NCBI RefSeq assembly: GCF_013283785.1
Contig: NZ_JABCPZ010000056.1
Location: 1 to 48,661, forward strand
Origin: Nonomuraea antri
GTDB lineage: Bacteria > Actinomycetota > Actinomycetes > Streptosporangiales > Streptosporangiaceae
Direction of reading: 5' to 3'
Length of the DNA stretch: 48,661 bases
Shown here: positions 7,671 to 15,733 of the stretch, in pieces
Layout of the letters: each line of letters starts with the position of its first letter
How positions within the stretch are numbered: position 1 is the stretch's first letter
The notes under the pieces: model-generated
Told to the model about the DNA's origin: nothing
Seen by the model: only the letters and a program-made list of their open reading frames with translations
Database searches by the model: none
Program-made: the position numbers and the translations under genes

Positions 7671-8410
7671 GACGACTCCAGCTCGGTGAGGTAGGCGTGG
7701 CTGTCGGCGAGCGCGGCGAAGACGTCGCCGGCGCAGTGGTCGAGCTCGACGATTCGCCAGGCGTCGGGCGCGGCGGCCAGGATCTCCGGCACCGGCATGA
7801 CGCCCGCGCCCACCGCCGTGTGCGGCTCGTCCTTGACGCCGGGACCGTCCTTGACGTGCAGCGCGAGCGTGCGTGCCGCCTGCCGGCGCAGCAGCGCGGG
7901 CACGTCGGCGCCGCCCACCGCGGCCCAGTACGTGTCGATCTCCAGGAACACCTCGGGCGCCAGCAGGTCCGCCAGCGCCTCCAGCGCGTGCCTGCCGTCG
8001 ATGCGCGGCTCGATCTCCCACCAGTGGTTGTGGTAGCCGATCCGCGTGCCGTGCGCCGACGCCTGCTCGGCCAGGTCGTTGAGCAGGCCGGCGGTGCGGG
8101 CGAGCCCGTCGGCGGTGGTGAACTCCTCGTGCGCGATGCCGCCCGGGATGATCGCCAGATCGGCGCCGATGGTGGCGATGGCCTCGAAGACCTCGGCAGG
8201 CTCCTGGCCGAGCAGGGCGTAGGCGTGCGTGCTCGACACGCTCAGCCCGAGGTCGTCGATGACCTGGCGGAAGCCCTTGGGGTCGGCCATCGGGTCGAAG
8301 GGCTCGACCGCGCGGTAGCCGAGGCCGGCGAGACGGGTGAGCGTGCCGTCGCGGTCCTCGGCGAGCTGGTGCCGGACGGTGTAGAGCTGGACGCTGATCG
8401 GCCTGGTCAT
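7667..8410 (-). CDS. sugar phosphate isomerase/epimerase (AP-endonuclease-2-like TIM barrel)
   Basis: The 247-aa protein starts with ISVQLYTVRHQLAED and keeps metal-site segments of the family: GYHNHWWEIEP, FLEIDTYWAAVGG, LALHVKDG and WRIVELDHC. These residues usually bind one divalent metal in enzymes that move or epimerise a hydroxyl/keto group on a sugar. The ATG at 8410 overlaps the xylA stop (ATGA), which decides the start over an earlier in-frame codon. Its place between xylose isomerase and a Gfo/Idh/MocA dehydrogenase suggests a shared sugar pathway, possibly through a keto-sugar intermediate (inference). Confidence 0.92.
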   Translation of the reverse strand: MTRPISVQLYTVRHQLAEDRDGTLTRLAGLGYRAVEPFDPMADPKGFRQVIDDLGLSVSSTHAYALLGQEPAEVFEAIATIGADLAIIPGGIAHEEFTTADGLARTAGLLNDLAEQASAHGTRIGYHNHWWEIEPRIDGRHALEALADLLAPEVFLEIDTYWAAVGGADVPALLRRQAARTLALHVKDGPGVKDEPHTAVGAGVMPVPEILAAAPDAWRIVELDHCAGDVFAALADSHAYLTELESS

Positions 8411-9558
8411 CCGCGTACCCCCAGAAGGTGCTCGAGCGCGAGCTGGTTGAGCCGGGTGAAGTGGTAGCCGCGGGCAGCGGCCGCTTCCGGGTCGAACTCG
8501 TCGTTCCACAGGTCGGCCAGGCTCTCGCCGGGGGCCAGGGTGGGCTGGGCGAGCTCGTCCACGCGGGAGGCGCGCAGTGCGTCCTGGACCTCGGGGTCGG
8601 CGCGGAACTGCTTGGCCTTCTCACGCAGGATCAGGTACGTGCGCATGTTCGCCGCCGCGGATGCCCACACGTCGGCGGCGTCCTCGGTGCGCAGCGGCTT
8701 GTAGTCGAAGTGTCTCGGGCCGTCGTAGCCGCCGTGTTCGAGCAGGTCGACCAGGAAGAAGGCGCTCTTCACGTCGCCGTGGCCGAAGATCAGGTCCTGG
8801 TCGTACTTGGGGCCGTGCTGGCCGTTGAGGTCGATGTGGAAGAGCTTGCCGTGCCACAGCGCCTGGGCGATGCCGTGGACGAAGTTGAGCCCGGCCATCT
8901 GCTCGTGGCCGACCTCCGGATTGAGCCCCACCATCTCCGGGTGTTCCAGCTCGCCGATGAACGCCAGCGCGTGGCCGATCGTGGGCAGCAGGATGTCGCC
9001 TCTGGGCTCGTTCGGCTTGGGTTCGAGTGCGAAGCGCAGGTCGTAGCCGCGGTCCAGGACGTACGAGCAGAGCAGGTCGAGTGCCTCCTTGTAGCGGCCG
9101 AGCGCGGCACGCACGTCCTTGGCCGCGTCGGACTCGGCCCCCTCGCGCCCGCCCCAGCACACGTACGTCCGGGCGCCGAGCGAGGCGGCCAGGTCCAGGT
9201 TGCGCAGCACCTTGCGCAGCGCGTACCGCCGGACGTCGCGGTCGTTGCTGGTGAACGCGCCGTCCTTGAAGATCGGGTGGGTGAACAGGTTGGTGGTGGC
9301 CATGGGCACCTGCATGCCGGTCTCGTCCAGCGCCTTGCGGAAGGCGGCGACGGCCGTGTCCTTGTCGGGCTCGACGGCGAGCAGGTCGTCGTCGTGGAAG
9401 GTGACGCCGTACGCGCCCAGCTCGGCCAGCCGGTGCACGCTCTCGACGGGGTCCAGCGGGGCCCGGGTGGCGTCGCCGAACGGATCACGGGCTTGCCAGC
9501 CGACCGTCCAGAGTCCGAAGGTGAAGCGGTCATCAGGAGTGGGGGTGAACTCGGCCAT
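8407..9558 (-). CDS. xylA: xylose isomerase, short (group I) type
   Basis: The 383-aa enzyme converts D-xylose to D-xylulose (and glucose to fructose) using two divalent metals. All key residues of the Streptomyces-type enzyme are visible: the catalytic His in GVTFHDDDL (about residue 55), Glu and Lys in ALEPKPNEPRGD, Glu/His in NPEVGHEQMAG, Asp in HIDLNGQ, the metal-site pair in YDQDLIFGHGD and Asp in HFDYKP. Length matches group I enzymes (about 385-390). A GAGGGCGG motif lies just upstream of the ATG. It is the first gene of a three-gene operon and is divergent from a ROK regulator; no xylulokinase gene is linked. Confidence 0.97.
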   Translation of the reverse strand: MAEFTPTPDDRFTFGLWTVGWQARDPFGDATRAPLDPVESVHRLAELGAYGVTFHDDDLLAVEPDKDTAVAAFRKALDETGMQVPMATTNLFTHPIFKDGAFTSNDRDVRRYALRKVLRNLDLAASLGARTYVCWGGREGAESDAAKDVRAALGRYKEALDLLCSYVLDRGYDLRFALEPKPNEPRGDILLPTIGHALAFIGELEHPEMVGLNPEVGHEQMAGLNFVHGIAQALWHGKLFHIDLNGQHGPKYDQDLIFGHGDVKSAFFLVDLLEHGGYDGPRHFDYKPLRTEDAADVWASAAANMRTYLILREKAKQFRADPEVQDALRASRVDELAQPTLAPGESLADLWNDEFDPEAAAARGYHFTRLNQLALEHLLGVRG

Positions 9559-9581
9559 TTACCGCCCTCGGTTCTTTAGTC

Positions 9582-9599
9582 CATAATCTGCACATAATC
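9582..9599. promoter_or_regulatory. direct repeat in the xylA-ROK intergenic region, candidate operator
   Basis: The 55-bp gap between xylA and the ROK gene holds two identical heptamers, CATAATC at 9582-9588 and 9593-9599, exactly 11 bp apart (one helical turn). On the minus strand they read GATTATG, close to -10-like sequence for xylA. The gap is short enough for one protein to control both directions. Binding by the neighbouring ROK protein is inference. Confidence 0.5.
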
Positions 9600-9613
9600 C
9601 TGAGGAGGCGGGC

Positions 9614-10774
9614 ATGGCAGCGTCAAGGGGGGTACGGCACGATTCCATGCGCGCCAGGAACCTCGCGGTGGCGCTCGACGTGATCCGCCACCGGGGCCCG
9701 CTCAGCAGGGCCGCGCTGGCCGAGGCCACCGGGCTGACCAAGACCACCGTCTCCAAGCTGGTGTCCGACCTGCTGGAGGCGGGCGCTGTGACCGAGCTGG
9801 GCGCGATGCGCGACGGTGAACGCGGCCGGCCGGGCGTCGCGGTCCGGCTCAGCGGGCACCGGGTGGCCGCGCTCGGGCTGGAGGCCAACATCGGCTACCT
9901 GGCCGCGTGCGTGGTGGACCTCACCCGTTCCGTCCGGGTGCGCAGGACGCGGGCGGTCGACAACCGCAACTCCAGGCCCGAGGCGGTGCTGGCGGCGCTG
10001 CGCGACCTCGCCGAGGAGACCATGGCCGAGGCGGGGCGCGCCGGGCTGCGCCTGACCGGCGCGGCACTGGCCGTGCCGGGACCGGTGGCCGACGGGCTGC
10101 TGCGCAACGCGCCGCATCTCGGCTGGCGCGACGTACGCGTGTCCGACCTGCTCGGCCTGCCCGTCCAGGACGGCTGCTTCGAGGTGGACAACGAGGCGAA
10201 CCTGGCCGCGCTGGGCGAGCTGTGGTTCGGCTCCGGCGCCACGGACTTCCTGTACGTCTCCGGCGAGATCGGCATCGGCGCCGGCCTGGTGGTGGACGGC
10301 CGGGTGTTCCGCGGCACGTACGGGCTGGCCGGCGAGCTCGGCCACGTGGTCGTGATGCCGGAGGGCCCGAGCTGCCGCTGCGGCGGCCGGGGCTGCCTGG
10401 AGGTGTACGCGGGCAGGGACGCGCTGCTGGGCGCGGCGGACACGATCGACGACCTGGTGAGGCTGCTGAAGGACGGAGACGAGCGGGCCCTGGCCGGCTG
10501 CGAGCGGGCCGGACACGCCCTCGGCGTGGCGCTGACCTCGGCCGTGCACCTGATGGACCCGGGCAGGATCGTGCTCGGCGGCATCTTCGCGCCGCTGTCG
10601 CCCTGGCTCGAAGACCCGGTCGGCCAGGCGCTCACGGCCAGGCTGGGCGGGCTGCGCGGCGGCACGCCCCAGGTCACCGTGTCGGAGATCGGCGCGGACG
10701 CCGCCGTCCTGGGCGCCGCGGGGCTGGTCATCCAGCGGCTGCTGGCCGACCCTGCTCGGGTGCTCGGCCTCTGA
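9614..10774 (+). CDS. ROK family transcriptional repressor, XylR-like
   Basis: The 386-aa protein has an N-terminal winged helix (SRAALAEATGLTKTTVSKLV, about residues 31-50) joined to a ROK sugar-kinase-like domain. That domain has the glycine-rich ATPase-type segment GEIGIGAGLVVDG, the family signature GELGHVVVMPEG and the zinc cluster CRCGGRGCLEVY. This layout is typical of xylose or N-acetylglucosamine repressors that sense a sugar. It is divergent from xylA, which supports a role as a xylose-operon repressor. A GAGGAGG motif sits 7 nt before the ATG. Its last 47 bp overlap the 3' end of the convergent membrane-protein gene. Confidence 0.93.
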   Translation: MAASRGVRHDSMRARNLAVALDVIRHRGPLSRAALAEATGLTKTTVSKLVSDLLEAGAVTELGAMRDGERGRPGVAVRLSGHRVAALGLEANIGYLAACVVDLTRSVRVRRTRAVDNRNSRPEAVLAALRDLAEETMAEAGRAGLRLTGAALAVPGPVADGLLRNAPHLGWRDVRVSDLLGLPVQDGCFEVDNEANLAALGELWFGSGATDFLYVSGEIGIGAGLVVDGRVFRGTYGLAGELGHVVVMPEGPSCRCGGRGCLEVYAGRDALLGAADTIDDLVRLLKDGDERALAGCERAGHALGVALTSAVHLMDPGRIVLGGIFAPLSPWLEDPVGQALTARLGGLRGGTPQVTVSEIGADAAVLGAAGLVIQRLLADPARVLGL

Positions 10775-11825
10775 CCCGGTTCAGCACGTTCTGCGCCTGC
10801 TGGTCGACGAAGTGGGTGAACACCTGCTGCGCGTACCCGAAGATGACCGCCCAGGCGATGACCTGCGCGGAGGAGTCGAGCGCGCTCAGCCCGGGGATGA
10901 ACTGGCCGCGCATCAGCAGCAGCCCGAGGAACGCGGTCAGCGCGCCGGTGGGCAGCTTGAGCACGGCCAGGGCGACCGGCAGGCCGAAGGGCACCGAGCT
11001 GCCGCGCAGCTTGCGCAGCCCGGTGGCGGCGGCGATGGCGGCCGCGACGAGCCCGACCACCTCCACGGTGACCAGGTCCTGGGCCGCGGCGGTGGCGCGC
11101 ACCACCTCGTCGATGTCATGCGGCGAGCCGACCCGGCCGAGCGTGGACTGCGCCGTGGGGCAGACGACCAGGACCTCGCCGCCGCGCTCCGGGGTGAAGC
11201 AGAGCGGCACCGCGGTCGGGTTGAGCGCGCCCAGGACGCCCACGGCGACGGCGAGCAGGACGAGGAAGGCCGTGGTGATCGTGAGGACGTTGCGGAAACT
11301 CCTGACCCGCGACTGCTCACGCCCGGCCTCCGAGCTGGCCCCGCGCACCGCGGAGACGATCGTGGTGCGCTCGCGCTCGCCCAGCGGCTCGACCCGGCGG
11401 CCGAACCTGGTCCATCGCGGCCCGTTCTCCCGCCCGGCGGCGATGCGGACCAGCGCGAGCAGCCGCGCGTCGTCCGGCGCCAGGTGCCGGCGCACGTGCG
11501 TGACCAGGCTGGGCAACTGGCCGAGCAGGTAGCCGTCCGGCGCCACGCGCAGCAGGTGCGCCTCGGCGGCGTCGCAGTTGCTGCTGACCCGCTCGAAGGC
11601 GGCGCCGGTGAAGGACCGGTACGGGTTCCTGGCCTGTTCCGCGGCGGCCGCCGCCTGGTCGAGGTGCCGCCTGATGTCGCCGGTGAGCGACGCCGCGCCG
11701 AGGGCCGGCGGGGCGGCCAGCATCCAGCGGTACAGGGAGTCGAGCTCGTGGATGCGGGTGATCGCGCCTTCGCGCCAGGCGGCGGTCACCGGGGCGCCCC
11801 AGTCCAGCGGCTCAGGTTCCGGCAT
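10728..11825 (-). CDS. membrane protein of unknown function, four TM segments
   Basis: The 365-aa product has a helical, charged N-terminal half (about residues 1-170), then about four membrane helices: FRNVLTITTAFLVLLAVAVG, then LVTVEVVGLVAAAIAAATGL, then a segment from about 275 to 300, and one near 320-340. Two Cys residues (PLCFTPER and VVCPTAQS) flank a loop predicted to face outward and could form a disulfide. No family is recognised. The stop lies inside the ROK gene on the other strand. The ATG at 11825 has little upstream leader; a TACCGT box 6 nt upstream hints at a leaderless mRNA. Confidence 0.75.
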   Translation of the reverse strand: MPEPEPLDWGAPVTAAWREGAITRIHELDSLYRWMLAAPPALGAASLTGDIRRHLDQAAAAAEQARNPYRSFTGAAFERVSSNCDAAEAHLLRVAPDGYLLGQLPSLVTHVRRHLAPDDARLLALVRIAAGRENGPRWTRFGRRVEPLGERERTTIVSAVRGASSEAGREQSRVRSFRNVLTITTAFLVLLAVAVGVLGALNPTAVPLCFTPERGGEVLVVCPTAQSTLGRVGSPHDIDEVVRATAAAQDLVTVEVVGLVAAAIAAATGLRKLRGSSVPFGLPVALAVLKLPTGALTAFLGLLLMRGQFIPGLSALDSSAQVIAWAVIFGYAQQVFTHFVDQQAQNVLNRVRGRAPEQGRPAAAG

Positions 11826-11900
11826 GCCCGCACGGTAGGCGAGCGGCGGGCCCGTCCGCGTCAGGGCCCGCCCTGGGGAAACCCCCGGCCTGCCGGAAAG

Positions 11901-13397
11901 CTACAGCGGACCCCGGTGCCAGGGGCCGCGGATGGCGTACGTGCGGCCCGGCGGGTCGAGCGCGGCCGTGCTGCCGAGCTGGTTGACGAACAGGGTCGAG
12001 CCGTCCGGGCTGAAGCAGGCCCCGGCGAACTCGCTGTCGTCGGCGATGTTGACCGCGAACTCGAACGGCTGCCCGCGCCGCGGGTCCAGCCCGATCAGCC
12101 GGTTGACGTTCTCCAGCCCGGGCGCCAGCGGGTGCGGGTCGGCGTCGGCGTCTGAGGAGTCGTCCTCGCACAGGACGATGCCGCCGCGCGGGGTGAAGGT
12201 CAGGTTGTCGGGCGAGTCGAGCTCCTTGCGCCCTGGAGACTCGTAGACCAGGACCAGCGTGCCGCCGTCGCGCCGGCTCGGGAGGTACTGCCAGACCTGG
12301 CCGTAGCCCTCCACGAAGCCGTCGGCGTTGGGCGGGTCGCCGTTCTTGGCGTCGCCGCCGCTGGTGGAGTTGAAGAAGATCGAGCCGTCGCCGTACCAGC
12401 AGCCCTCCAGGCGGTTGAACTTGGCGCCGCCCTTGGCCAGGCCCTGCTTGGTGCAGGTGAGCGCGCCGCCCTCCAGGTCGGGGTCGGGGTCGTCGATGCG
12501 TACCCATTCGACGGGCAGGCGGACGCCCATCGTCTGGCCCTCGCGGCAGTCGTAGCCGCTGACGCCGCGGATCTTGAGCATTTCCAGTACGCCGCCGGCC
12601 GCGAGGTTGCGGGGGTCGTGCGGGCGGAAGCGGTAGAAGCCGTCGGGTTTGCCGGAGTCGTCCTCGGTCTCGTACACGTAGCCGGTTCGCGGGTCCACGG
12701 CGACGGCCTCGTGCGAGAAGCGTCCCATGGCGGTGAGCGGCTGCGACGGCGCCGGATTTCCCGGCGACGGGCCGTCGAGCGGCACCTCGAAGATGTAGCC
12801 GTGCTTGCGCTGCCAGCCCTGGTTCGGCCCGGCGGTCGTCTCCTCGCAGGTCAGCCAGCCGCGCCTGCCGAGCATCTGGCCGCCGGCGCAGTTGACGATG
12901 GTGCCGTTCAGGCTGACGAAGTGCCGGATCACCTCGCCGCTGCGCAGGTCCACCTCCAGCGTGGTGGTGCCGGCGACGCCGAGTTCGTCGTAGCGCCGCG
13001 AGCCTTCGACGTGCACCCGGCCGACCGGGGAACCGGGGGTGGTGCGTACCTCGTGGTTGCGGATCAGTCTGGCGGTGTGGCGGCGGGTGCCGTGGAAGGC
13101 GGCCATGCCGTCGTGCGCGATCGGCGTCGCGACACCGTCGCTCATGGGCGTGCCGGTCTTGCCGAGCACGACGTAGGAGAACCCGGCGGGCAGGGCGAGC
13201 AGTTCCTCGCCGGTGTTCCTGGTCGGCATGCGGCGCAGCGGGCCGTAGCCCACCTGGTGCGACTCCGCGACGGGACGGCCCTGGTCCGCCCACGCGGCGT
13301 GCGCGGTCAGGGTCTGGACGGCGACGCCGCTGGCCAGCACGCCACCGGCGGTGGCGAGGCCACGGCCGAGGAAGGAACGTCGATCAAGCTCGGTCAT
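11901..13397 (-). CDS. PhoX-type (DUF839) alkaline phosphatase family protein, Tat-exported
   Basis: The 498-aa protein starts with a twin-arginine signal (DRRSFLGRGLATAGGVLASG) and an AHA-A-like cleavage region near residue 38, so it is exported folded. The body has PhoX/DUF839 features: GFSYVVLGKTGTPMSDG, VRTTPGSPVG near an RNHE motif, a GRFSHEAVAVDPRTGYVYETED block and EGCWYGDGSIFFNSTSGGD, plus a late ACFSPDGSTLFVNQ segment. PhoX enzymes are calcium/iron-dependent phosphomonoesterases that release phosphate outside the cell. ATG at 13397 is chosen because GAGGGAAAG precedes it and the Tat motif follows directly. A PHO box 27 bp upstream supports phosphate control. Confidence 0.9.
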   Translation of the reverse strand: MTELDRRSFLGRGLATAGGVLASGVAVQTLTAHAAWADQGRPVAESHQVGYGPLRRMPTRNTGEELLALPAGFSYVVLGKTGTPMSDGVATPIAHDGMAAFHGTRRHTARLIRNHEVRTTPGSPVGRVHVEGSRRYDELGVAGTTTLEVDLRSGEVIRHFVSLNGTIVNCAGGQMLGRRGWLTCEETTAGPNQGWQRKHGYIFEVPLDGPSPGNPAPSQPLTAMGRFSHEAVAVDPRTGYVYETEDDSGKPDGFYRFRPHDPRNLAAGGVLEMLKIRGVSGYDCREGQTMGVRLPVEWVRIDDPDPDLEGGALTCTKQGLAKGGAKFNRLEGCWYGDGSIFFNSTSGGDAKNGDPPNADGFVEGYGQVWQYLPSRRDGGTLVLVYESPGRKELDSPDNLTFTPRGGIVLCEDDSSDADADPHPLAPGLENVNRLIGLDPRRGQPFEFAVNIADDSEFAGACFSPDGSTLFVNQLGSTAALDPPGRTYAIRGPWHRGPL

Positions 13398-13423
13398 GTG
13401 CTTTCCCTCGCATACTTGGACCT

Positions 13424-13445
13424 GTTGTCTGAACATGCGGTGAAC
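13424..13445 (-). promoter_or_regulatory. PHO box (PhoP-binding direct repeats) upstream of the PhoX-type gene
   Basis: Reading the minus strand, two adjacent 11-bp direct repeat units, GTTCACCGCAT and GTTCAGACAAC, lie 27-48 bp before the phosphatase ATG. The 11-bp spacing and conserved GTTCA core are the known form of Streptomyces PhoP binding sites. An AAGTAT box a few bases closer to the gene could be the -10. Confidence 0.75.
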
Positions 13446-13579
13446 CGGACCTTACGTCAGACTAAACGGCTTCCCGGCGGCTGAGGGGACCCATTTGTGC
13501 AGCCTTGATCGACTTCTCCGTTTTGTGCCCGCTAAGGTGAGGCGCCCCGAACCCCCCGGCTGCTCACTGGAATGGTGTC

Positions 13580-14971
13580 GTGCATCGTCATCGGTCAGGC
13601 TTCCTCGCCGTGCTCGCCGCGGCGGCCTATGCCGTAATGCTCCTGGCCACCGCGGGAATCGCGCTGGCCCGCGACGACCTCAGGGCCCTGTGGCGGCTGA
13701 CGCTCTTCTACGACCTGGACGAGGCCGACTCGGACGGCTGGCTCACGTCCCTGTTCCTGCAGGAGATCCAGGATTCGCCGTCCTGGCCGCGGGTGGCCGT
13801 CCTGGTCGCCGTGGGCGGCCTGTTCGCCTGGGCGCTCTGGCAGATCCTGCGCGGCCCTGAGTCCGGGCCCAGGCCGCCGGCCGGCCGGGGCGTGCGGCTG
13901 CTGCGCTGGACCCTGTACGCGCAGGTCGCGATCTGGCTCGTGTACGTCGTCCTGCCGATCTGGCCCTGGTGGGCGGTGGTGCTCGAACTGCTCCTGGTGA
14001 TCGCGGCCGTGGTGGCCTTTCACCGGGTGCTCGGCCCGATCCTGGGCGCCGGCGGGCTCGCGCTGTTCGCCGGACTGACGGGCGGCGTGCTCACGCTGGC
14101 GAGCGAGGTGTTCGACGCGCTCGACTGGCGGGCCGCCGAGCGCCTGGTCGACTCCAGCCGGGTGGCTTCCTGGGCGACGCTGATCTGGACCGTCCTGGTG
14201 CTGGCGGGCCAGTGGGGCGACGGCCGCTGGCGCCGCTCGACCGTCGGGTACGGGATCGCCGTGCTGGCCGCGCCGGTCGGGCTCGCGATCGTGGGCATTC
14301 CGCTGCGCAACGTGGGCGGTGTCGGGTTCGTCTACGGGGAGGCGGTAACCGCGTCCGCCGCCATCCTGACGATGGTCTGGATCGCCCGTTCCGCCCACGA
14401 CCTCGCCGACTCGGACAGCCGCCAGGCCCCGCCGCGCCCGGCGCCGCTGCCGCTGCCCGCCCGGCCGCTCGCGCTCGCCGTGACGGCCTGGTCGTCGGTG
14501 GCGGCCCGGGTGGCCGCGTGCGTGCTCCCGGTCGTGCCCGGCCTGGTCAATCTGGCCCATGACCGGGTGTCGTGGCTCACGCCGCGCCGGTTCGAGGAGG
14601 ACCTGCCGGGTCTCTGGTGGGCCGTCGAGGTCGCCGCCGGGCTCGGCGGTGCGGCGGTGCTGGTGCTGGTCGCGGCGCATCGCGGGACCAGGCGTACGTT
14701 CCTGGCGGCCGTGACCGCGCTGCTGGTGACCGCCGCGGCCGGGCTCGCCGGCACGGCGCTGCTGATCGCCGGCTCGTCGCGCCGGGAGACGGACGACGGG
14801 GGCTTTTCGTTGAACGCGCATTCCGTCCAGGAGATGTTCGTGAGCGGGCCGGAACCGGTTGTGTCTCCGCTCTGGTTGACCGCCGCCTGCCTTGCCTCGG
14901 CCGCGCTCCTGTGGTGGGCCAGGACGGTTCGCGCCGTGCCGCTCGACCACGGTCACAGGCTGCCGGCCTGA
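13580..14971 (+). CDS. multi-pass membrane protein of unknown function
   Basis: The 463-aa product is almost entirely hydrophobic with about ten to eleven membrane helices, beginning with FLAVLAAAAYAVMLLATAGI. The loops contain many Arg residues on one side. No transport or enzyme motif is recognised. The start is GTG at 13580 and the first helix begins within ten residues. It is divergent from the phosphatase gene and converges on a small membrane-protein gene. Codon use is typical of the window. Confidence 0.8.
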   Translation: MHRHRSGFLAVLAAAAYAVMLLATAGIALARDDLRALWRLTLFYDLDEADSDGWLTSLFLQEIQDSPSWPRVAVLVAVGGLFAWALWQILRGPESGPRPPAGRGVRLLRWTLYAQVAIWLVYVVLPIWPWWAVVLELLLVIAAVVAFHRVLGPILGAGGLALFAGLTGGVLTLASEVFDALDWRAAERLVDSSRVASWATLIWTVLVLAGQWGDGRWRRSTVGYGIAVLAAPVGLAIVGIPLRNVGGVGFVYGEAVTASAAILTMVWIARSAHDLADSDSRQAPPRPAPLPLPARPLALAVTAWSSVAARVAACVLPVVPGLVNLAHDRVSWLTPRRFEEDLPGLWWAVEVAAGLGGAAVLVLVAAHRGTRRTFLAAVTALLVTAAAGLAGTALLIAGSSRRETDDGGFSLNAHSVQEMFVSGPEPVVSPLWLTAACLASAALLWWARTVRAVPLDHGHRLPA

Positions 14972-15019
14972 TCCTTGTGGCTCAGACCGAGCAGGACGTC
15001 TCAGACGGAGCAGGACGAC

Positions 15020-15631
15020 TCACACTGAATACACGGCGACAAGGCCGACGACGATGCCGGTGAGTGAGACGACGGTCAGCACCCCGCCCGTGATCGCCGC
15101 CACCCGCAACTGCCGCCTGGTGGCCCAAGAGGTCCAGTAGAGGAGCACGTACGGCAGGAAACCGAGCCCGCCGAGACAGAAGAACGGCAGGATGAGCGTG
15201 CTGAGCACGCCGCGCGCCCCCGCCAGCGCCGCCCGGTCGCCCTCGGGCGTGAGCTGGGCCGTCACCCGGTCGCCCGCCTCGAGATCGGCGGGCGCGGACA
15301 CCTGGACGGGACCACCGCCGCCCCGCGGCACGAAGACGCCCTCGCAGTCGTAACGCCCCCGGCCGAGCGCCACGCACGACTCGACCGTGAGCGTGCCCGG
15401 CGTGCCGACGGCCCCGGCCGCGAGCTGGATCCACGGCACCGAGAACGGCAGCGGCACCAGGCACGTCCCCGCCCACATCAGCACGATCAGCACCCGGCCG
15501 AACCAGCCGGGGCCGCGCCTGGCGGGAGCGGTGGCCGTCGCGGCGGGCCGCCGGGTGCCGCTCGGCATGCGGATGGGCCCGGCCTCCCTGCGACGCGGTC
15601 TGGTGGTGCCTTTGCGGCGGCCTTTCCTCAT
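15020..15631 (-). CDS. small membrane protein of unknown function with an extracytoplasmic loop
   Basis: The 203-aa product begins with a very basic segment (MRKGRRKGTTRPRRREAG), has a first helix in RVLIVLMWAGTCLVPLPFS, an exposed domain with two Cys (VESCVALGRGRYDCEG) and then two more helices near the C-terminus. The order resembles DUF3592-type proteins, but the match is weak. An in-frame GTG at 15655 is an alternative start; neither has a strong ribosome-binding site. Confidence 0.65.
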   Translation of the reverse strand: MRKGRRKGTTRPRRREAGPIRMPSGTRRPAATATAPARRGPGWFGRVLIVLMWAGTCLVPLPFSVPWIQLAAGAVGTPGTLTVESCVALGRGRYDCEGVFVPRGGGGPVQVSAPADLEAGDRVTAQLTPEGDRAALAGARGVLSTLILPFFCLGGLGFLPYVLLYWTSWATRRQLRVAAITGGVLTVVSLTGIVVGLVAVYSV

Positions 15632-15691
15632 GGCCACCACGATGCCGGTCCCCACTTGGACCCGACTGGAGACCGGCGTGGAGACCGATCG

Positions 15692-15727
15692 GGACGCCCG
15701 CCCCCGGCTTCCCGGGGGCGGGCGTCC
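15692..15727 (-). terminator. strong hairpin terminator after the M64 peptidase gene
   Basis: A perfect 16-bp stem (GGACGCCCGCCCCCGG at 15692-15707 with its complement at 15712-15727) with a CTTC loop starts 6 bp after the peptidase stop codon. No U tract follows, which is usual for actinomycete hairpin terminators. Confidence 0.8.
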
Positions 15728-15733
15728 GCTGGA

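Noticed and set aside
6576..8624. One 682-codon minus-strand frame read as a single fused protein
   Set aside because: The first part is an out-of-frame reading of the epimerase gene; the oxidoreductase begins at GTG 7670 overlapping the epimerase stop.
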